A model generated the notes under the pieces. That model had not been told where the DNA came from. It searched no databases and saw nothing but the letters and a program-made list of their open reading frames with translations. The translations under genes were made by a program, and so were the position numbers. From the NCBI GenBank assembly GCA_025024175.1, contig QCXZ01000064.1, forward strand, positions 23,556,286-23,620,285: 64,000 nucleotides of DNA, in the 5' to 3' direction. Positions 46,201 to 58,589 of this stretch are shown piece after piece (positions within the stretch are counted from its first letter, which is position 1; each line of letters starts with the position of its first letter). Source of the DNA: Rhyzopertha dominica. Its lineage: Eukaryota > Arthropoda > Insecta > Coleoptera > Bostrichidae.

Positions 46201-49200
46201 AGCAATATGATCATATTTCTGATTTTGATGGTAAAAAAGCTACAAATTTATGTGTTTACGTAATTACTTGCATGAAGCTTTACGATTTTGGTATTGCAAT
46301 TACATCAATAAGCAGGGATGGGAAAAATGGATTTATAGATGAATTTATTCTTTAAGAAAGTTAAAATTTCAATTAAATTCACGCTAACAATTGTATGAAT
46401 GACAGTATTAAACAATATCAGTACGATATAGTCAGATTACCAGACGATGTTGATTCTGATATGCCGTTTGAAAAATTTATTGATCATTTCGGAAATTGCC
46501 CTCATCCTTCATATCGATAATATATTTATGGTTGAACTTGTGTCCTGTAAGTTGATGATCGGAATTTAAAATTGGGCTGTCTTGGGGTCGTATACGGCTA
46601 TTTCAATCTCCTATGTTCATTGTTAATCAACCATTGTGTGTAATTTTCGAGCACTTTATATCTTCGAATAGAATAACGCAGTCTGTAATTGAAGTTCTGG
46701 GTCCGTTGCAGAACCGGAACGTGTGTTGTATAGCAAATTAGGGCGAGCTGGCTCGTACGTTACCAAGTTCTGGAGCGCGAAACTTGGCTGTACCCGATAA
46801 CACCATACGAAAGCCGTGCACGTAGCGAACGGGCTGACAAACGACGCCTGAAACTCTTGGAAGCAATGAGCGCCGCGACGACGCAACACTCGAAAGACGA
46901 CGTGTCAAGTAATGCACTAGTACAGTTTTTCATATTCCGAGTATATCAAAAGGCAGCGTGTTGTTTAATTTTGGTGGCATATGCTGAACTGCAAGCCTCA
47001 TTGTATACGGTAGAGGCAACAACTAATCTTCTGTAATATAAGTTTAAAGATGCACCACTTTGAATTTATGCGACAATATTATCAGTCCGAATAATAAATG
47101 ATAAGTACTGATTACTGATGTACAAATAATTATAGGTCTTCCTGAGACTTAATTCTTATTCCTTAAGTAATCCTAAAGGACAAGGGTAAAGCAGAAGGTT
47201 GTGGAAACCATTAGGATAGGAAAAAATCAAGCATAATGGATAAAATTAAACTAGTTAAATATAATAAACACAAAAGTTAGAACCATCTAACTTTATACAG
47301 AGGTATCATAAAGTTCGGATAAAAATTCCTACGTTGATTATGTAATGTTTCTTTTCTAAAAATGTTTTGGTTTTGGACTATGACGTTATCATTCCTTAAT
47401 GACATCCCCCAACTTTTTTCACTATACGATACATTTTTCAATTATCTACTGAACAGTTATGTAGAAGTAAGCCTTTTCGGCGAAAGAGAATTAGGTTCAT
47501 TTTCCTTGTATCGTCGAGATGTATTTAGCTTTTTAGAAAAAAAGTATATGTTGATCATTGTTAGGCCAACGAACCACCAACGAGTCCAATCCGTTGAGTT
47601 CTCGAGCTATGACTGTGATAGACGGACAAAGTGCGGTTAAAAGCGGCTTTTGTGAGAAAATACGCTAAAATGTGATATTTTGCATAATATTTTCTGAGAA
47701 TTTTCTTTTACTTCTAAAATTTTTATTTATAACAATAAATTTCATTTAAATCCTTGCTTGCTTCAAACCAATCTACATATTAATTTGTATATTAATTTAG
47801 TTACCCATATGATGTAATAGAGTTGTTAAATAAATCATTTTGAGGACTGTAGTATTCAATGACAACTAAATCTATAACAAATTATCTGTTCAAATTGCCA
47901 CCTGCCAACTACTTGTATATGACACTGCCCTAGATGCTTGTAAATGCTTCACACACTTCGTGCAATCACTTTAAGACTAACCATTTCACTACCGATTCGT
48001 ACTCGCAAATCGTTTACATTATGTGGTCTGTTAGCCGCTCAATTTTTAAAGTAACTTTACAAAAAAAATTAGGGGCGTTAAGTTGGCCACTTCACGGGTC
48101 CTAATATAAATCAGGCCCGAGAAAACGCAAATTAATCGTCTAAATCATCTAACTCTCGTCCGAGTATTACATTACAATTAATAATATTGAGACAACGATC
48201 TACCTTACATATATAATTTCACGTTTGTTTGACTATGTGCTTTTTGGGTCTAATTGAAATTTTCTAGGGACCAGTATAGACGACTGTTAAAAGTTAAAAG
48301 GTAGTTTCGTCATAAAAAAAATAATACAACTCATGTACATACACAAAACATGGGCGGTACCAGCGCAAAATCGCACTTACTTTAGGTACCACGGTGCAAG
48401 TACGTCATAACCTTAATAAAAATTTGATATGTATACAGTCGTGAACTTTGAAAATGAAACGATCTAGGAGGGTTGTGTCACTGTTGTGACATCCTATGCT
48501 AAAGAATATTACCTAGTTTTGTAAGGTTTGCCGCGAAACCAAAAAAGTGTCATTGGGAACCCAAAAAATCGTATCCCCCAGGTCGTTTCAAGTCACACTC
48601 TCCATCAAAAGTGACGTTCAACGGCACCCAAGAAGTAAAATAATTTTATACGAAAAATGAACATTTTGACCCTTGGCGAAGCACCTTAGTGACTCTACAG
48701 ATCATAAACTATAATCTACCGAAAACCCGAGGCTAATGCAGTGCTTAGGAGCCGGGATTTTTGTAGGCCCAAATATGCGTATTGATCTACCTTTCCTTAG
48801 ATCAATATTGACCAGCTGCAAAAAACCAAACGTGGTGACATGTTGTTTTCCGGGCTGGTTCGACACTCATATCGCTGTCTTTCTGAAACTGGTGTCCTAG
48901 TCTGCTCTGGTATTTATACTTGTCTGGTTCACTGAAGCGTGAACGCTGTTACGCATGACCGATTTCATAATCATCAACGACAACCACGGAAGACTTCAAA
49001 CCAAAACCAAACATGCTTGATAATCAAGACGATTTAAGGCTTGCCTGTACTTAACAAACGTGGTACGGATAATGCATCAACTGGTAATTGAGAATTGTAC
49101 AAACAACAGAAGCATTAACTACGAGAATTAGAATGTGGATAACACCATGCTATCTAGTGGCAATTTTACGGTATTATCAACTCGTCTCTGTGGGGAAGTA

Positions 49201-49749
49201 ATCTGAACGGTAGTCGACTTTGCTGGGGGCATTTAAAAACAGACAGAGGTTCCCAATGACAATTTCTGAAATTGTGCAGTTTCAAGCATAATAACAAAAT
49301 TACATCTATGCCATGTTGCCTATCAGCCGAAACAGCTGTCCATAGATTGTTTTGATGCAGGCGATATGGCACAGACGTAATTTTGTTAGGATAACTAATT
49401 CCTTCCTTGACTGATTTTCTGCGCGTGGTCGTCTCTGGAATATGCTCTATTTATGCTAAACTTTATTCTTCTGTTCTACCTTTAGTCCTTCAGATAAATA
49501 GTTTTGTTTGGACATTGAAGCAGTACCACGCAACATACAACATACAGTTTGAAGGAATCTGACGATTTGGATAAGCTTCATCATCAAGACGTCGCCCTTT
49601 GTTGGCAATGCCATTAGCATAATTATGCATGAAATTCATGTCGGTTAATTCCGCGTTAATTTAGAGTAAACAGCCAGAGCAAACGAGAATAAACAAATAT
49701 AAAGGCTTTTTTGTTAATTTTTTCCATACTAGTAAAAAAAAATTGTCGG
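46201..49749. other. No gene seen; GC-richer patch at 46690-46915
   Basis: Mostly AT-rich. The patch 46690-46915 is GC-richer with many CG dinucleotides. One + frame there reads ESRARSERADKRRLKLLEAM, an Arg/Glu-rich stretch that I cannot assign. The stretches 47500-47650 and 48480-48860 are less AT-rich, with nothing recognisable. Confidence 0.35.
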
Positions 49750-50660
49750 TTTTGATACGATCCATTCATTGAGTTATTCTAGGACTTCTTGACGATTCTG
49801 GAAGCGCTGCTCTGCCAAACCGTGAACCATTGAACGGAAAAGGTGATAATCCGACGGAGCGATATCTGACGAGTACGGCGAGTGCGGTAAAGCTTCCCAT
49901 TTAAAATCCTTCTCCTGTTCTTGACCGATTGAGCGACATGAGGCCTTGCATTGTCATGAAGCAGTATGACATTGTCGTGTTGATCCGCCCATTCTGGTCT
50001 TTTTACTGCGAGTTGATTACACAACTGCATTAGTTGTTGTCCGTAACGATTGGCAGTGACTGTTTCGCTAGGTTGGAGAAGTTCGTAGTACAGCATGCCG
50101 TGCGGATCCCACCAAATGCAGAGCAATACCTTCTTCTCGTGTTTATTCGGCTTTGCAGTCGAAATTGTCGGTTCACCCATGTTCTTTTCCTCTTTGGATT
50201 GTCGAAGTAAAGGCATTTTTCATCTCCGGTGACAAAACAGTGCAAGAAGACTTTCTTTGGAAACGTTCAAGCAAGATCTCACAAGTCGTTTTTTGTTACT
50301 CTTTGTTCCTTTGCGACAATCATAAAGCATCCATTTTCCTCCCTTCTGAATTTTTCCGACAGCGCGAAGACGACCGAAAAGCGTTTTCTGCGTGACGTTA
50401 AGAGAAGATGCGAGCTATTCTTGTGTTTGTGCGGCGTTCTCGTCCAACAAAGCCTACAGTTTTTCGTTTTCGAACTTTTTCGGCGGCTTACCATGCTTCT
50501 TCTCGTTGAGGTCGAAACCACCGGATTTGAAACGCTGAAACTATTCTTGACAAGTTCTTATAGACGCAGTGGCGTTTTTCTTGAGAGTGAAGCTCTCCGC
50601 AAATGACGTTTATCAGACACAAAATTTGTCCTCTTTTAACCTTAAATTAAAAAGTTTTAG
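49750..50660 (-). pseudogene. Mariner (DD34D) transposase, frameshifted
   Basis: Read from the right on the minus strand: pieces of the N-terminal DNA-binding domain (CGDFDLNEKKHGKPPKKFE near 50500; LDENAAQTQE; NVTQKTL). Then VTGDEKCLYFDNPKRKRTWVN (50240-50170), which holds the first catalytic Asp. HEKKVLLCIWWDPHGMLYYELL and VILLHDNARPHVA (near 49960), with the second catalytic Asp, follow in frame 49779-50216. The third motif (Asp in a DYHLF context) is present near 49840 but in the next frame. About 300 codons are recognisable, close to the 340-350 usual for mariner. Terminal inverted repeats were not recognised. Confidence 0.88.
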
Positions 50661-51848
50661 AAGATCATATAGCAAATATCATACATAAATAGAAAGCTTA
50701 CAATACGGAGCAAACAATAAAATAAAATTCGTCAAATAAAAAATATTTATTCAAACAAAATAGAGCCACAAGTAAATACTCGGAGTCATAGGTATACACC
50801 TAATATTTACCATTTAGATATTTTACACTCTTCAACTTTCGGTGTAAAAACAATCGTGAAAGAAACGTTTAAACGATACTGGCCGTGGGAAGAAAAATTG
50901 CCAGTCCATATGATGAAGTGTAGTCCGCATAGGTATCTATAACATGGGCTTAGACAAAAAATTAAAAATTTATAAAATATATGGGTAAGATTTCAGTGCT
51001 TTACTAAAGATGATAATGCACTAAAAACTACAATCACTAAAACTAGTCAATATGGAGATTTAATCAAATAACATCACTTTAGCAGGGTCTGGTTTAGTGG
51101 TAAGTGCAATCTGTACTACGAATTGTTCTGCGGCGTAGCAGCACACAGAGTGATGAAAGGAAACAACACAGCGTAGATAGTAATTATTACGAGCAAAGTT
51201 CGGTGCATTACATCCAGTCATTTAGCTTCCAGATGGAATCTATGCCGACGCAATATCTCACCGGATTGGATCCGGAACAGTTTCAGAATTACTTGAATGT
51301 CGGAATAACGCTCCTGCTTCCGTAATAAACTGGGAGCTGGCTCCCGACTTGGTAACTAACGTTTAGTCGCACCGGGACACAAACATGTATCATTACACAA
51401 AGTGCAGCTGTTATCAAAGTCGTTACACGTTAATAAACTAGGTGTTGGGCTTCGTAAGCTCGCGGGACGAAGACAATTACTCCCATCCACACATGCCGTT
51501 GTTGAATTGTTGGGAGGAAATGTGGGACCCACGTCACCATAATGTAGACTTATCGACCCAGTGGCGTTTTGAGTGAATTACTAGCACGTATTGAGTCGTA
51601 GTACAAGGTGTTGAGATAGATAGCAAACTACATGCGTTACGTACAGTGTATGACAAAATTAAAAAAATTCAATGTTTCCATATTTTGATACGTGCGAATG
51701 AAATGTTGAAACAAATCAATTGCTTAATATTGTAGCTCTTATAAGTTATTGTAGTTACCACCTTGTTGGGCACCAAGGCGAAAGCGGTGGATAACAACAA
51801 TATCTTGCAAAATGAAAATTTCAAATAAAAGTTGCCCATCAGAATATA
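50661..51848. other. No gene seen
   Basis: The stretch 51100-51600 is less AT-rich and has a 73-codon + ORF without recognised similarity. Nothing else. Confidence 0.35.
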
Positions 51849-52370
51849 ATTGGGCTGTCTCATAAGTAAAGAGACCAAATTACTTTTGAGTTTATTTTTT
51901 TTATTTAAAGAACAATTAAATTTTAATTTCTACTTAGTCATTTATGTAACACTGCATAAATAATTTTACTCAAGTTTATAGCTGCTCTGCGCATTACAGC
52001 CTTTCCCGACTATTCACCGACTTTTCTGCTGATTCGAGTCCATTTTTAAATACACGCAAACTCTTCGGCTCAACCGGATTCTTTTTAAATTCTTATTTAC
52101 AAAGGGACCAAAATTTCTCGATACCTCACGCTTGAGGAACATTTGGAGTGTTGTCCTTCCTTTCGATAAATTTGACTTCTTCAGAGCGCAAAAAGTCGGT
52201 AACTTCAGCCGTGTAATGGCATGTTGCNAAGTCAGNCCAAAAAATTATATTATCTTTATTGTAATGTGTATTAATAAAGGGACTTANTCGCATCACGCAT
52301 TCCCTAAGATAAATCTTTGAGTTCATAGAACCTTGGAAGATNATAACGACGNAAACCTTGCCTTTTTCGT

Positions 52371-53529
52371 CAATTGGGTATTATCACTTTTTTTGAAAAT
52401 TACGTAAAATGAATCTTGAAGTGCATATATATCGTACGCCATATTAAAAAAAAACAAAAAAAATATTTGTAGGTAGAGAATTTCAGGTCTGAAATTCGAA
52501 TCTTAGGAGTCACCGCCAAAACGCTTCTATCTAAGGTTATTCAACTTGTGACGTCAAGTGTCACGTAAATATTACCGAGGAGCGTGCTGTTTAATGGTGT
52601 AGTATAATTCTTGTATTGGAAAAGTTTTGTGTGGTGTTTATTGAAAAGACGGTGTAAGAGGTCGCACCAAAAAGTGATATGTGTAGTTTCACAAGCATCT
52701 ATTATGTATGGAAAACAAAACAAGTGGTGTTTTGTACATGGTTATAAAAGTACTTCACTCGGTACAGCTAACAAAATTTTTGTAACCCTTCTTCGAGATT
52801 ATCAACGTTTGAAAAAGTTGTTATGGCCCCTGGACGTGATATNCCGAAATCACANAGTTTGTTTTTCTGTTTGAAGATCATCTTANTTCTTAATNTAAGT
52901 TTTTTTTGAGGTTATAAGTGTTTACCATTCAGTTTCCATTTTGTTATAGCTTAAAGAGGGTNTGAAAAATTATATGCGTTTTAAGTTGATAGAGGGTAAT
53001 GTTATAATAAAGAACGACGTTGTTCCCCATATATTCGGCTGTTAGCCAGACCAGAAACGAGCCGCAAAAGCCCCCGAAATAAATGGCAATTTATATTTAT
53101 TCTGACCTCTAATATAAATATCAACTTTAGGGTACATTTTTGATACTACATTTTTATGTTTACAAATAGTATGTTTCCAACAACCCACTGTGATCAAATT
53201 ATCAATGCTACGTTTAGTTCACTTATGCTGTTGCTTTTGCTTTTACGTTCATCTCCACCGCGTTGAACCGCTCGTCGCTGTACACAAATTCCATAACAAT
53301 GAACATGCCTTCAGAAGTCATAACTCATAAGTATTTCACACACCTGACGTCACGGCCAATATGTTCGCGTTTTGGCGGTCCCTTTAAATATTCACATTTT
53401 TAATATTAATAATACATCTTACGATCCATTTGTTCGAATTTATAAGCTGTCACAGCTGTTTTGTGGATTAGATGCTACCTATTAATATGCAATTTAATAA
53501 AATATAAATACATCACAAATACCCAATTG
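52371..53529 (+). mobile_element. THAP-domain DNA transposon, copy B
   Basis: The terminal inverted repeats are CAATTGGGTATT and AATACCCAATTG (12 of 12). A second inverted block, GACGTCA...CGCCAAAACGC, lies about 130-170 bp inside each end. The frame 52611-52874 contains MYGKQNKWCFVHGYKSTSLG...NKIFVTLLRD, a THAP-like DNA-binding start. The usual second Cys of the C2CH set appears as Tyr (HGY for PGC), and the CEDHF-like region is shifted out of frame. No catalytic region remains (1.16 kb). THAP domains occur in P-element/THAP9-type transposases, so a P-like origin is likely but unproven. It is inserted in the mariner transposase. The range includes ambiguous bases at 52843-52962. Confidence 0.75.
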
Positions 53530-53988
53530 CTTGCCAAACAAGATATTTTTTTTAAATTTGGCTTTGGGCTTCATTATATCAACATATTGTAGTACGTCTG
53601 TCTTCTTACACGCATNGAAATATTGATTGCCAGGGACATCGTTTGGATCGGCAGCCACATGATTCATCGTCTAGGATGAGAGTTTTTCGTAGCGTTTTCT
53701 CATACACTTTTCGACATCCTCTTTTGGTACGTATTTCTTTGAAGTATTTTGACGCTGATAATTTTGAAAATGTCTTTATTTCCAGATCCTTTAGTTTAAC
53801 CGAGACACTGTTGCTTTGTCCAAATTCAACTTTTTAGCTGCATTTCTCACAGAAGTCGACGGTGTTTTAGTAAATACCTGTTTTACCAGTTTTATATTGC
53901 TCAGGGTTCTTTCGGACCTTGGACGTCCTGGAATTTTTCTGAATTCTGCACTTTCGCTATCTTTGCACCTTTTTATTATTCTATAAAT

Positions 53989-54646
53989 CAGGGGTCGGCA
54001 ACCTTTTTTGGCCGCGGTTCAAAATCAACCAAAATGCGACTATTAAAGAGACGTTTGGGTCAGAGATATTTTCGTATTAAAACAGCACTTTAGTAAATAA
54101 TAAGATATATTTTATTAAGAAAATAATTACAAACGTAGTTGAATGAACTTTATTTATAACATTGTCTACGATATCAATGGCTCCCCTGATGTTGAGCTTG
54201 TGACGTCAATTTAGTCAAGTCTGGTTTATAGTTAGTAGAGTTAAGTTGAACACAAGCATCTGAAATTTCAATAGTTAAGCTGCTCCTGTTTTTGCTTAAA
54301 ATAAATTTCATTTGTGAAAATATTTGTTCATATTTATAAGTGGACTCGAATGTGGACAAAATGGCAAAGCTAATTTTTCTTAATGAAGAAAACCTCGTAG
54401 GAAGTGATGCCCAATATGTTGATATCATGAGAAAATGATTATCTTCTGTATTTTCCAAATCGTTCCGGAATTTCTTGAATTTATTCGTCCATAATGTTGA
54501 ACTTTTAAAATCGATCATTTTTAAACCAAAATTGTCAATTTTTTGGGAAAAAGAAAAAATGTTTGTATATCTTATACTTTATTTTCGGAACTAAAGTGGG
54601 TCACTTGAAAATATCAAACCCACGGGTCATAGGTTGCCGACCCCTG
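53989..54646 (-). mobile_element. 658-bp hAT element with 8-bp target duplication
   Basis: The ends are CAGGGGTCGGCAACCT and AGGTTGCCGACCCCTG, perfect 16-bp inverted repeats. They are flanked by the direct repeat CTATAAAT (53981-53988 and 54647-54654), the 8-bp duplication typical of hAT. The minus frame 54174-54518 encodes 114 residues of a hAT transposase C-terminus (dimerisation region): LRKISFAILSTFESTYKYEQ, IFSQMKFILSKNRSSLT and CVQLNSTNYKPDL. The DDE region and N-terminal zinc finger are deleted, so the element needs transposase from elsewhere. It inserted in the mariner transposase gene. Confidence 0.93.
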
Positions 54647-54924
54647 CTATAAATGGTAGTGCTTCTAACTCCCTCTCGTTTAAAGTGTTGAATACACTCC
54701 GATTTACCGTATTGTTCATAATGCTGAACAACACTTTTTGAAAAGTTTTCATATTGTAATCGTTTCATTGTTTTAAATTGGAAACTAACATAAAAATAGT
54801 TTAACAAACAAGTACCAACAATAATAAACGCCAGAATTATTGTTTTACTTAAAGCTACCCACGATTTATTATAAAAAATGAACTTTGTCTCTTTATTAAT
54901 GAGACAGCCCCTTAAAAACATTTT

Positions 54925-55795
54925 TCAAAAACTACTGATGACACATACCCACAATATCCACAAAAAAGTAATTTCAATAGGCATTTAATGACGTAAAAAT
55001 GCATACGTATATTGTCCAATTTAATTTAAAAAATCAAGTTATCCATGATCGGAACTGGGAAATTTTAACTCTTTTATTAGGAAAATTTTTCAGTGACTCT
55101 GAAATGTACAGTAATTAAAGACCTTTTCATTATGGAATGAAGCCACGGGTGAAATCTGCATCCTATATATTTTTTTACCATATTGACATCATCCTACAAG
55201 TAATCAGGATAAAATGAAGGCTTACCAAGATACGTAGGTATACTAAGAGCAGAAAACAATCATTAATTATCCCCCAAAAGGATCAGAATATGATCGATAA
55301 GGTATAGGAATCTGACAATTAANATATTAATATTAATNAAAAGTCCAGGTCCTACTAAACTTTAATGATAATAACACCTTATTCGAGCATAAATGTATTA
55401 TACTAAAAGTAGTTTACATACATATCATTAAAATGTTTGACGTTTTGTAAAAATTGATATATTTCAAATAATTTTGATATGTATAGGTATCGTTATCAAA
55501 GCAGCCTACCAGTTCTAAACCACAGCGCTTAAGTTTTTTAGTTTGTTCCAGAAGATCTAAAAGTAGAGTAACGAGGCATAATATGACGAAGGAAAAGACA
55601 AGGACCAGATCTAATCGATTGAATTAGTCCGTATGGTCTGCAATTGCGGTAACTTTATGCTTAAAATTTATGGTTAAAACAGTGGGTGTTTAATTAAAAA
55701 GTTTATGAAGAAAATTCTATTCATCATGGCCTTCTTTCGTTGACAAAAGGCTTCAAACTGTCTGTCTGAATGTAGCTCTCAAACGAATCCCTCTA
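54925..55795. repeat. Left arm of a long inverted repeat
   Basis: Read in reverse complement, this arm matches 58590-59215 in order. Shared pieces include AGCCTTTTG.C.ACGAAAGAAGGCC, CCATACGGA.TAATTC, AATAAGGTGTTATTATCAT, TATCGATCATATTCTGATC, and GGCATTTAATGACGT near the outer end. The outermost shared bases are ACTGATGACAC (54942) and GTGTCATCAGT (59177). It has indels relative to the right arm and ambiguous bases at 55323 and 55338. No coding similarity. Confidence 0.75.
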
Positions 55796-56143
55796 TAAAT
55801 GATTCTGGCAGCGCGGGCGGCGTTGATTTCTGAATTTATTTGTGCCGCCTTTTTGTAATTGCTGCCAAGCTACAATACGGCGATAGTAATGACGGTTGCA
55901 GATCAATGTCACCCCACAGCTCCGCAATGTGAGCTTTCTGCAACCTTAAAGTTAATTAACCCGCAAAACACTACAGAATTTGTTGAAAATACACGCTCCC
56001 AGGCGTCTCCTTATACTAAAATATATCAAATAATTCAAAAATCGACAGATTATGAAGTACACTTACGTCACTTTCCTGAGAGGCGACAAATTGATTTAAT
56101 CGATAATTTCCATAAGCGCCCTGGAAGTATAGAAACCCTGTAG
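55785..56143. mobile_element. MITE, copy 2 (relative of 28931-29294)
   Basis: This is the reverse complement of copy 1 at roughly 80% over about 350 bp. The copy-1 left end CTACAGG(C)TTTCTATA corresponds to 56143-56128. The other terminal repeat is damaged where it meets the left inverted arm. The 94-codon + ORF here (55859-56143) is a chance reading through the MITE. Confidence 0.65.
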
Positions 56144-58589
56144 AAGCCCTGCACTGCACGGAAAATTTAAGTCGTTCCAAATTCCTTCATAAGGCTATTT
56201 GGTGTCCGAATGAGATAACATAGATACCTCACATAAGTTGACAGAATTTCGTTATTGATGAACTCAGGTGGAGCGCTTTCAGTCACATCGCTCTCGCGTT
56301 TAACAAAAAATGAGTTGATACATTATATTTGGGAGAATAAAGATCCGTGATTTACATAATGTATAATGATATCATACGCAGTACCAAAGGAACATAAATT
56401 TCACCTTAAAAGTTTTACTAATAGGAGCACGATTTCTGATTCAGAATTAACACATATCAAAGACTAATGTATCAATCGTTGCGCTTTTAGTACAGTTTCA
56501 ACTTCTCACACCAGAAGCTTTAGAAATTTAAGCTAGCAGTTCAAATGTATAGCTGCTAAAGATACAATTGTAGTAATTTTCACTCCCCAGGGAAAGAGAC
56601 TTGATGGATAACTAACATTAATTAAACTCAGAATGTCAAATGCCTCAGCATTATGCGTCAAGCCAATCTTCTTAGATCGTCAGTGCATTGCTGTCAAAAA
56701 TTAACCGACTACTTAATATTTTAAGCAAATTAAGCTTCATTTAAATAAACTGAAATATATTTGATTGCATTTTTAACAATACACCAGGTTTTAATTCGTG
56801 CTTATAATGTTTTTACTGGATTCCTAAAACTTACATTAAATAAATTGACTTTCATAAATGCGAGTTCAGATAAATTTTTAGTTTTTTTTTGTATTAATTG
56901 TTAAAATATAATGTGAATTTAAAAATTTCGTACANAAGTTAGAGTTATCACCGAATATATGACAGATTCTGATGTNATATAACAGTAGTTAGTTGAACAA
57001 TCTTTATANGAAAAGATAGAAGAGCTGAACTAAGCAGAAATCGTGTTATTACTCATCCTGACCAAGATAGTCTTTTAAAGCTATATCCGCCCTAAGACAA
57101 CGATTCGTAACAACAAGAATGTTGCAGTTACAGCTTCAAAACGTACATGACATCGATTAAGCCTGGAAACCATTTGACAACGACTTATCAGAGAAGGTCA
57201 TTTGCAAGGGTCAAACATGAGTTCTGAATGAAAATTGTGAAACACACTTGCCTATAAATTTTCCTGTATTTACAATTTTGTAAATAAGACAATTTTTAGG
57301 TGTGCACACATAATTAACCAGCTAAATGTATGGGAAATTGGAAGGGCCCACAGTTGGCAACCAAGGGCAGCTGCCCCCCTTGCCCCCCTTCGGTACGCCC
57401 ATGTTTGCACGTAATACAAAAATAATACTAAACATGTCGCATGTAATCATTATTATATTCGTGATACTTTTTTATCTGCAACGTCATAAATTGGTCAGTA
57501 CTTGTTGCTGAATTCTGTATTTTATAAACAAAATGGTCTTACAAAAATCATAAAAGATAAAATATAAAATTTTCCAAGAAGTCAACCGCTGAATCTTTGT
57601 CGTATGTTTAATAAACGCTCTGTATAAGAAAGCAAAAAAGCTATAAAGCAGGTATACCTACTTTTTTGATATCAGAGCTTGACGTGTGAAATAACGTCAG
57701 TCGATTATAACAATGCGCACGAGACCACTTAAGTCTTTCAGTTGAAACATCCAATAAAACGAGGCAAATAAAGAAAATTGTTCGTTTCCTTCAAAACGCC
57801 GCAATCTTGTTTGCCATCTAAAGTTTCCAGAGTACTCCGACACGCTGATTTATAGACTCGGTGTACGTGTGAAGCGCTTTAACTGGAAACTATCCTCGAG
57901 CGCATTATTTAAAAAATTATCTCATCACTCAGACTGTTATACGGGGATAAAATATGGAAGCAGTCCTCCTCGTTGCGCACTTCCACGGCTAAGGTGCAAC
58001 AGCCACGACGATTAATGTCCACCGGGCTTTGTACCACCTGATGTATACTTATTTACTTAGCACCCGCCGACACAGACATTTGATATAAAGTTGACGGGAA
58101 TGGTCAGCACCTCTACACCACAAGGCAACTAAAACTGATAAACATTTCGTGAACGAAACCGACAGTAAAACGTTGTGTTGCATGATTGGCGGTTAACATC
58201 AGTTCTTTGCAGAATACACTTCCACCGCGAAACAAATTCACATTTACTGCTTTTCTTGTGCGCCATTGAACGTAATTTTACAGATATTACGACTACTTAT
58301 AACGGCTGCTCATTTAAGTCAATAAATCGTTTATGATTTTGTCATAACATCTAAATGTATAACGCTTCACAAAAATATTAGTACCTACATGCTATTTTTG
58401 GAAAACACTTCGTGTATGATCTATATAAACTGGTCGCCGTGGTTTAGCAATGGTCAACTGAGCGAATATGCGACCTAGTTTTGAGAAAAAAGCCCCTTGT
58501 CTAAATAAAAAAATCTGTCTTAGACCTAATTCAGTCCGGAGCAGCCGAATTTTGTTTCGTGAATTTCTCCAATTTAGACTGAGTATGAT
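56144..58589. other. Spacer between inverted arms; no gene, one transposon end
   Basis: Non-coding. A truncated transposon-like end is present at 57326-57405: GGGAAATTGGAAGGGCCCAC, then AGGGCAGCTGCCCCCCTTGC and a CGGTACGCCCATG run, like the GGGGCA...TACGCCACTG ends of repeats such as 24480-24576. Ambiguous bases at 56935, 56975 and 57009. No transposase for the surrounding inverted repeat was found. Confidence 0.4.

Larger units (their letters stand above)
51849..54913 (-). mobile_element. Tc1/mariner element split by two other transposons
   Basis: The ends are inverted: GGGCTGTCTCATAAGTAAAG at 51852 and, complementing it, CTTTATTAATGAGACAGCCC ending at 54910. Net of the two insertions it is about 1.25 kb, a normal Tc1/mariner length. 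The minus-strand transposase starts at about 54771 with MKRLQYENFSKSVVQHYEQY, a helix-turn-helix region. It continues beyond the hAT element at about 53980-53560 (KIPGRPRSERTL, ASTSVRNAAKKLNLDKATVSRL-like pieces). It ends beyond the THAP element with MNSKIYLRECVMR, IIFW.D.ATCHYTAEV (catalytic Asp) and NTPNVPQA at 52326-52126. Ambiguous bases lie within 52228-52352. Frameshifts are present apart from the insertions. Confidence 0.85.

Noticed and set aside
54942..54956. CTGATGA near the outer end of the inverted arms as another hammerhead
   Set aside because: No stem II followed by GAAA within a plausible distance in either arm.
55859..56143. 94-codon + ORF
   Set aside because: It lies entirely in a MITE copy whose partner at 28931-29294 does not keep the frame.
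58430..58470. tRNA-like start GGTCGCCGTGGTTTAGCAATGG
   Set aside because: It resembles an A box, but no anticodon arm, T arm or pairing acceptor stem follows.
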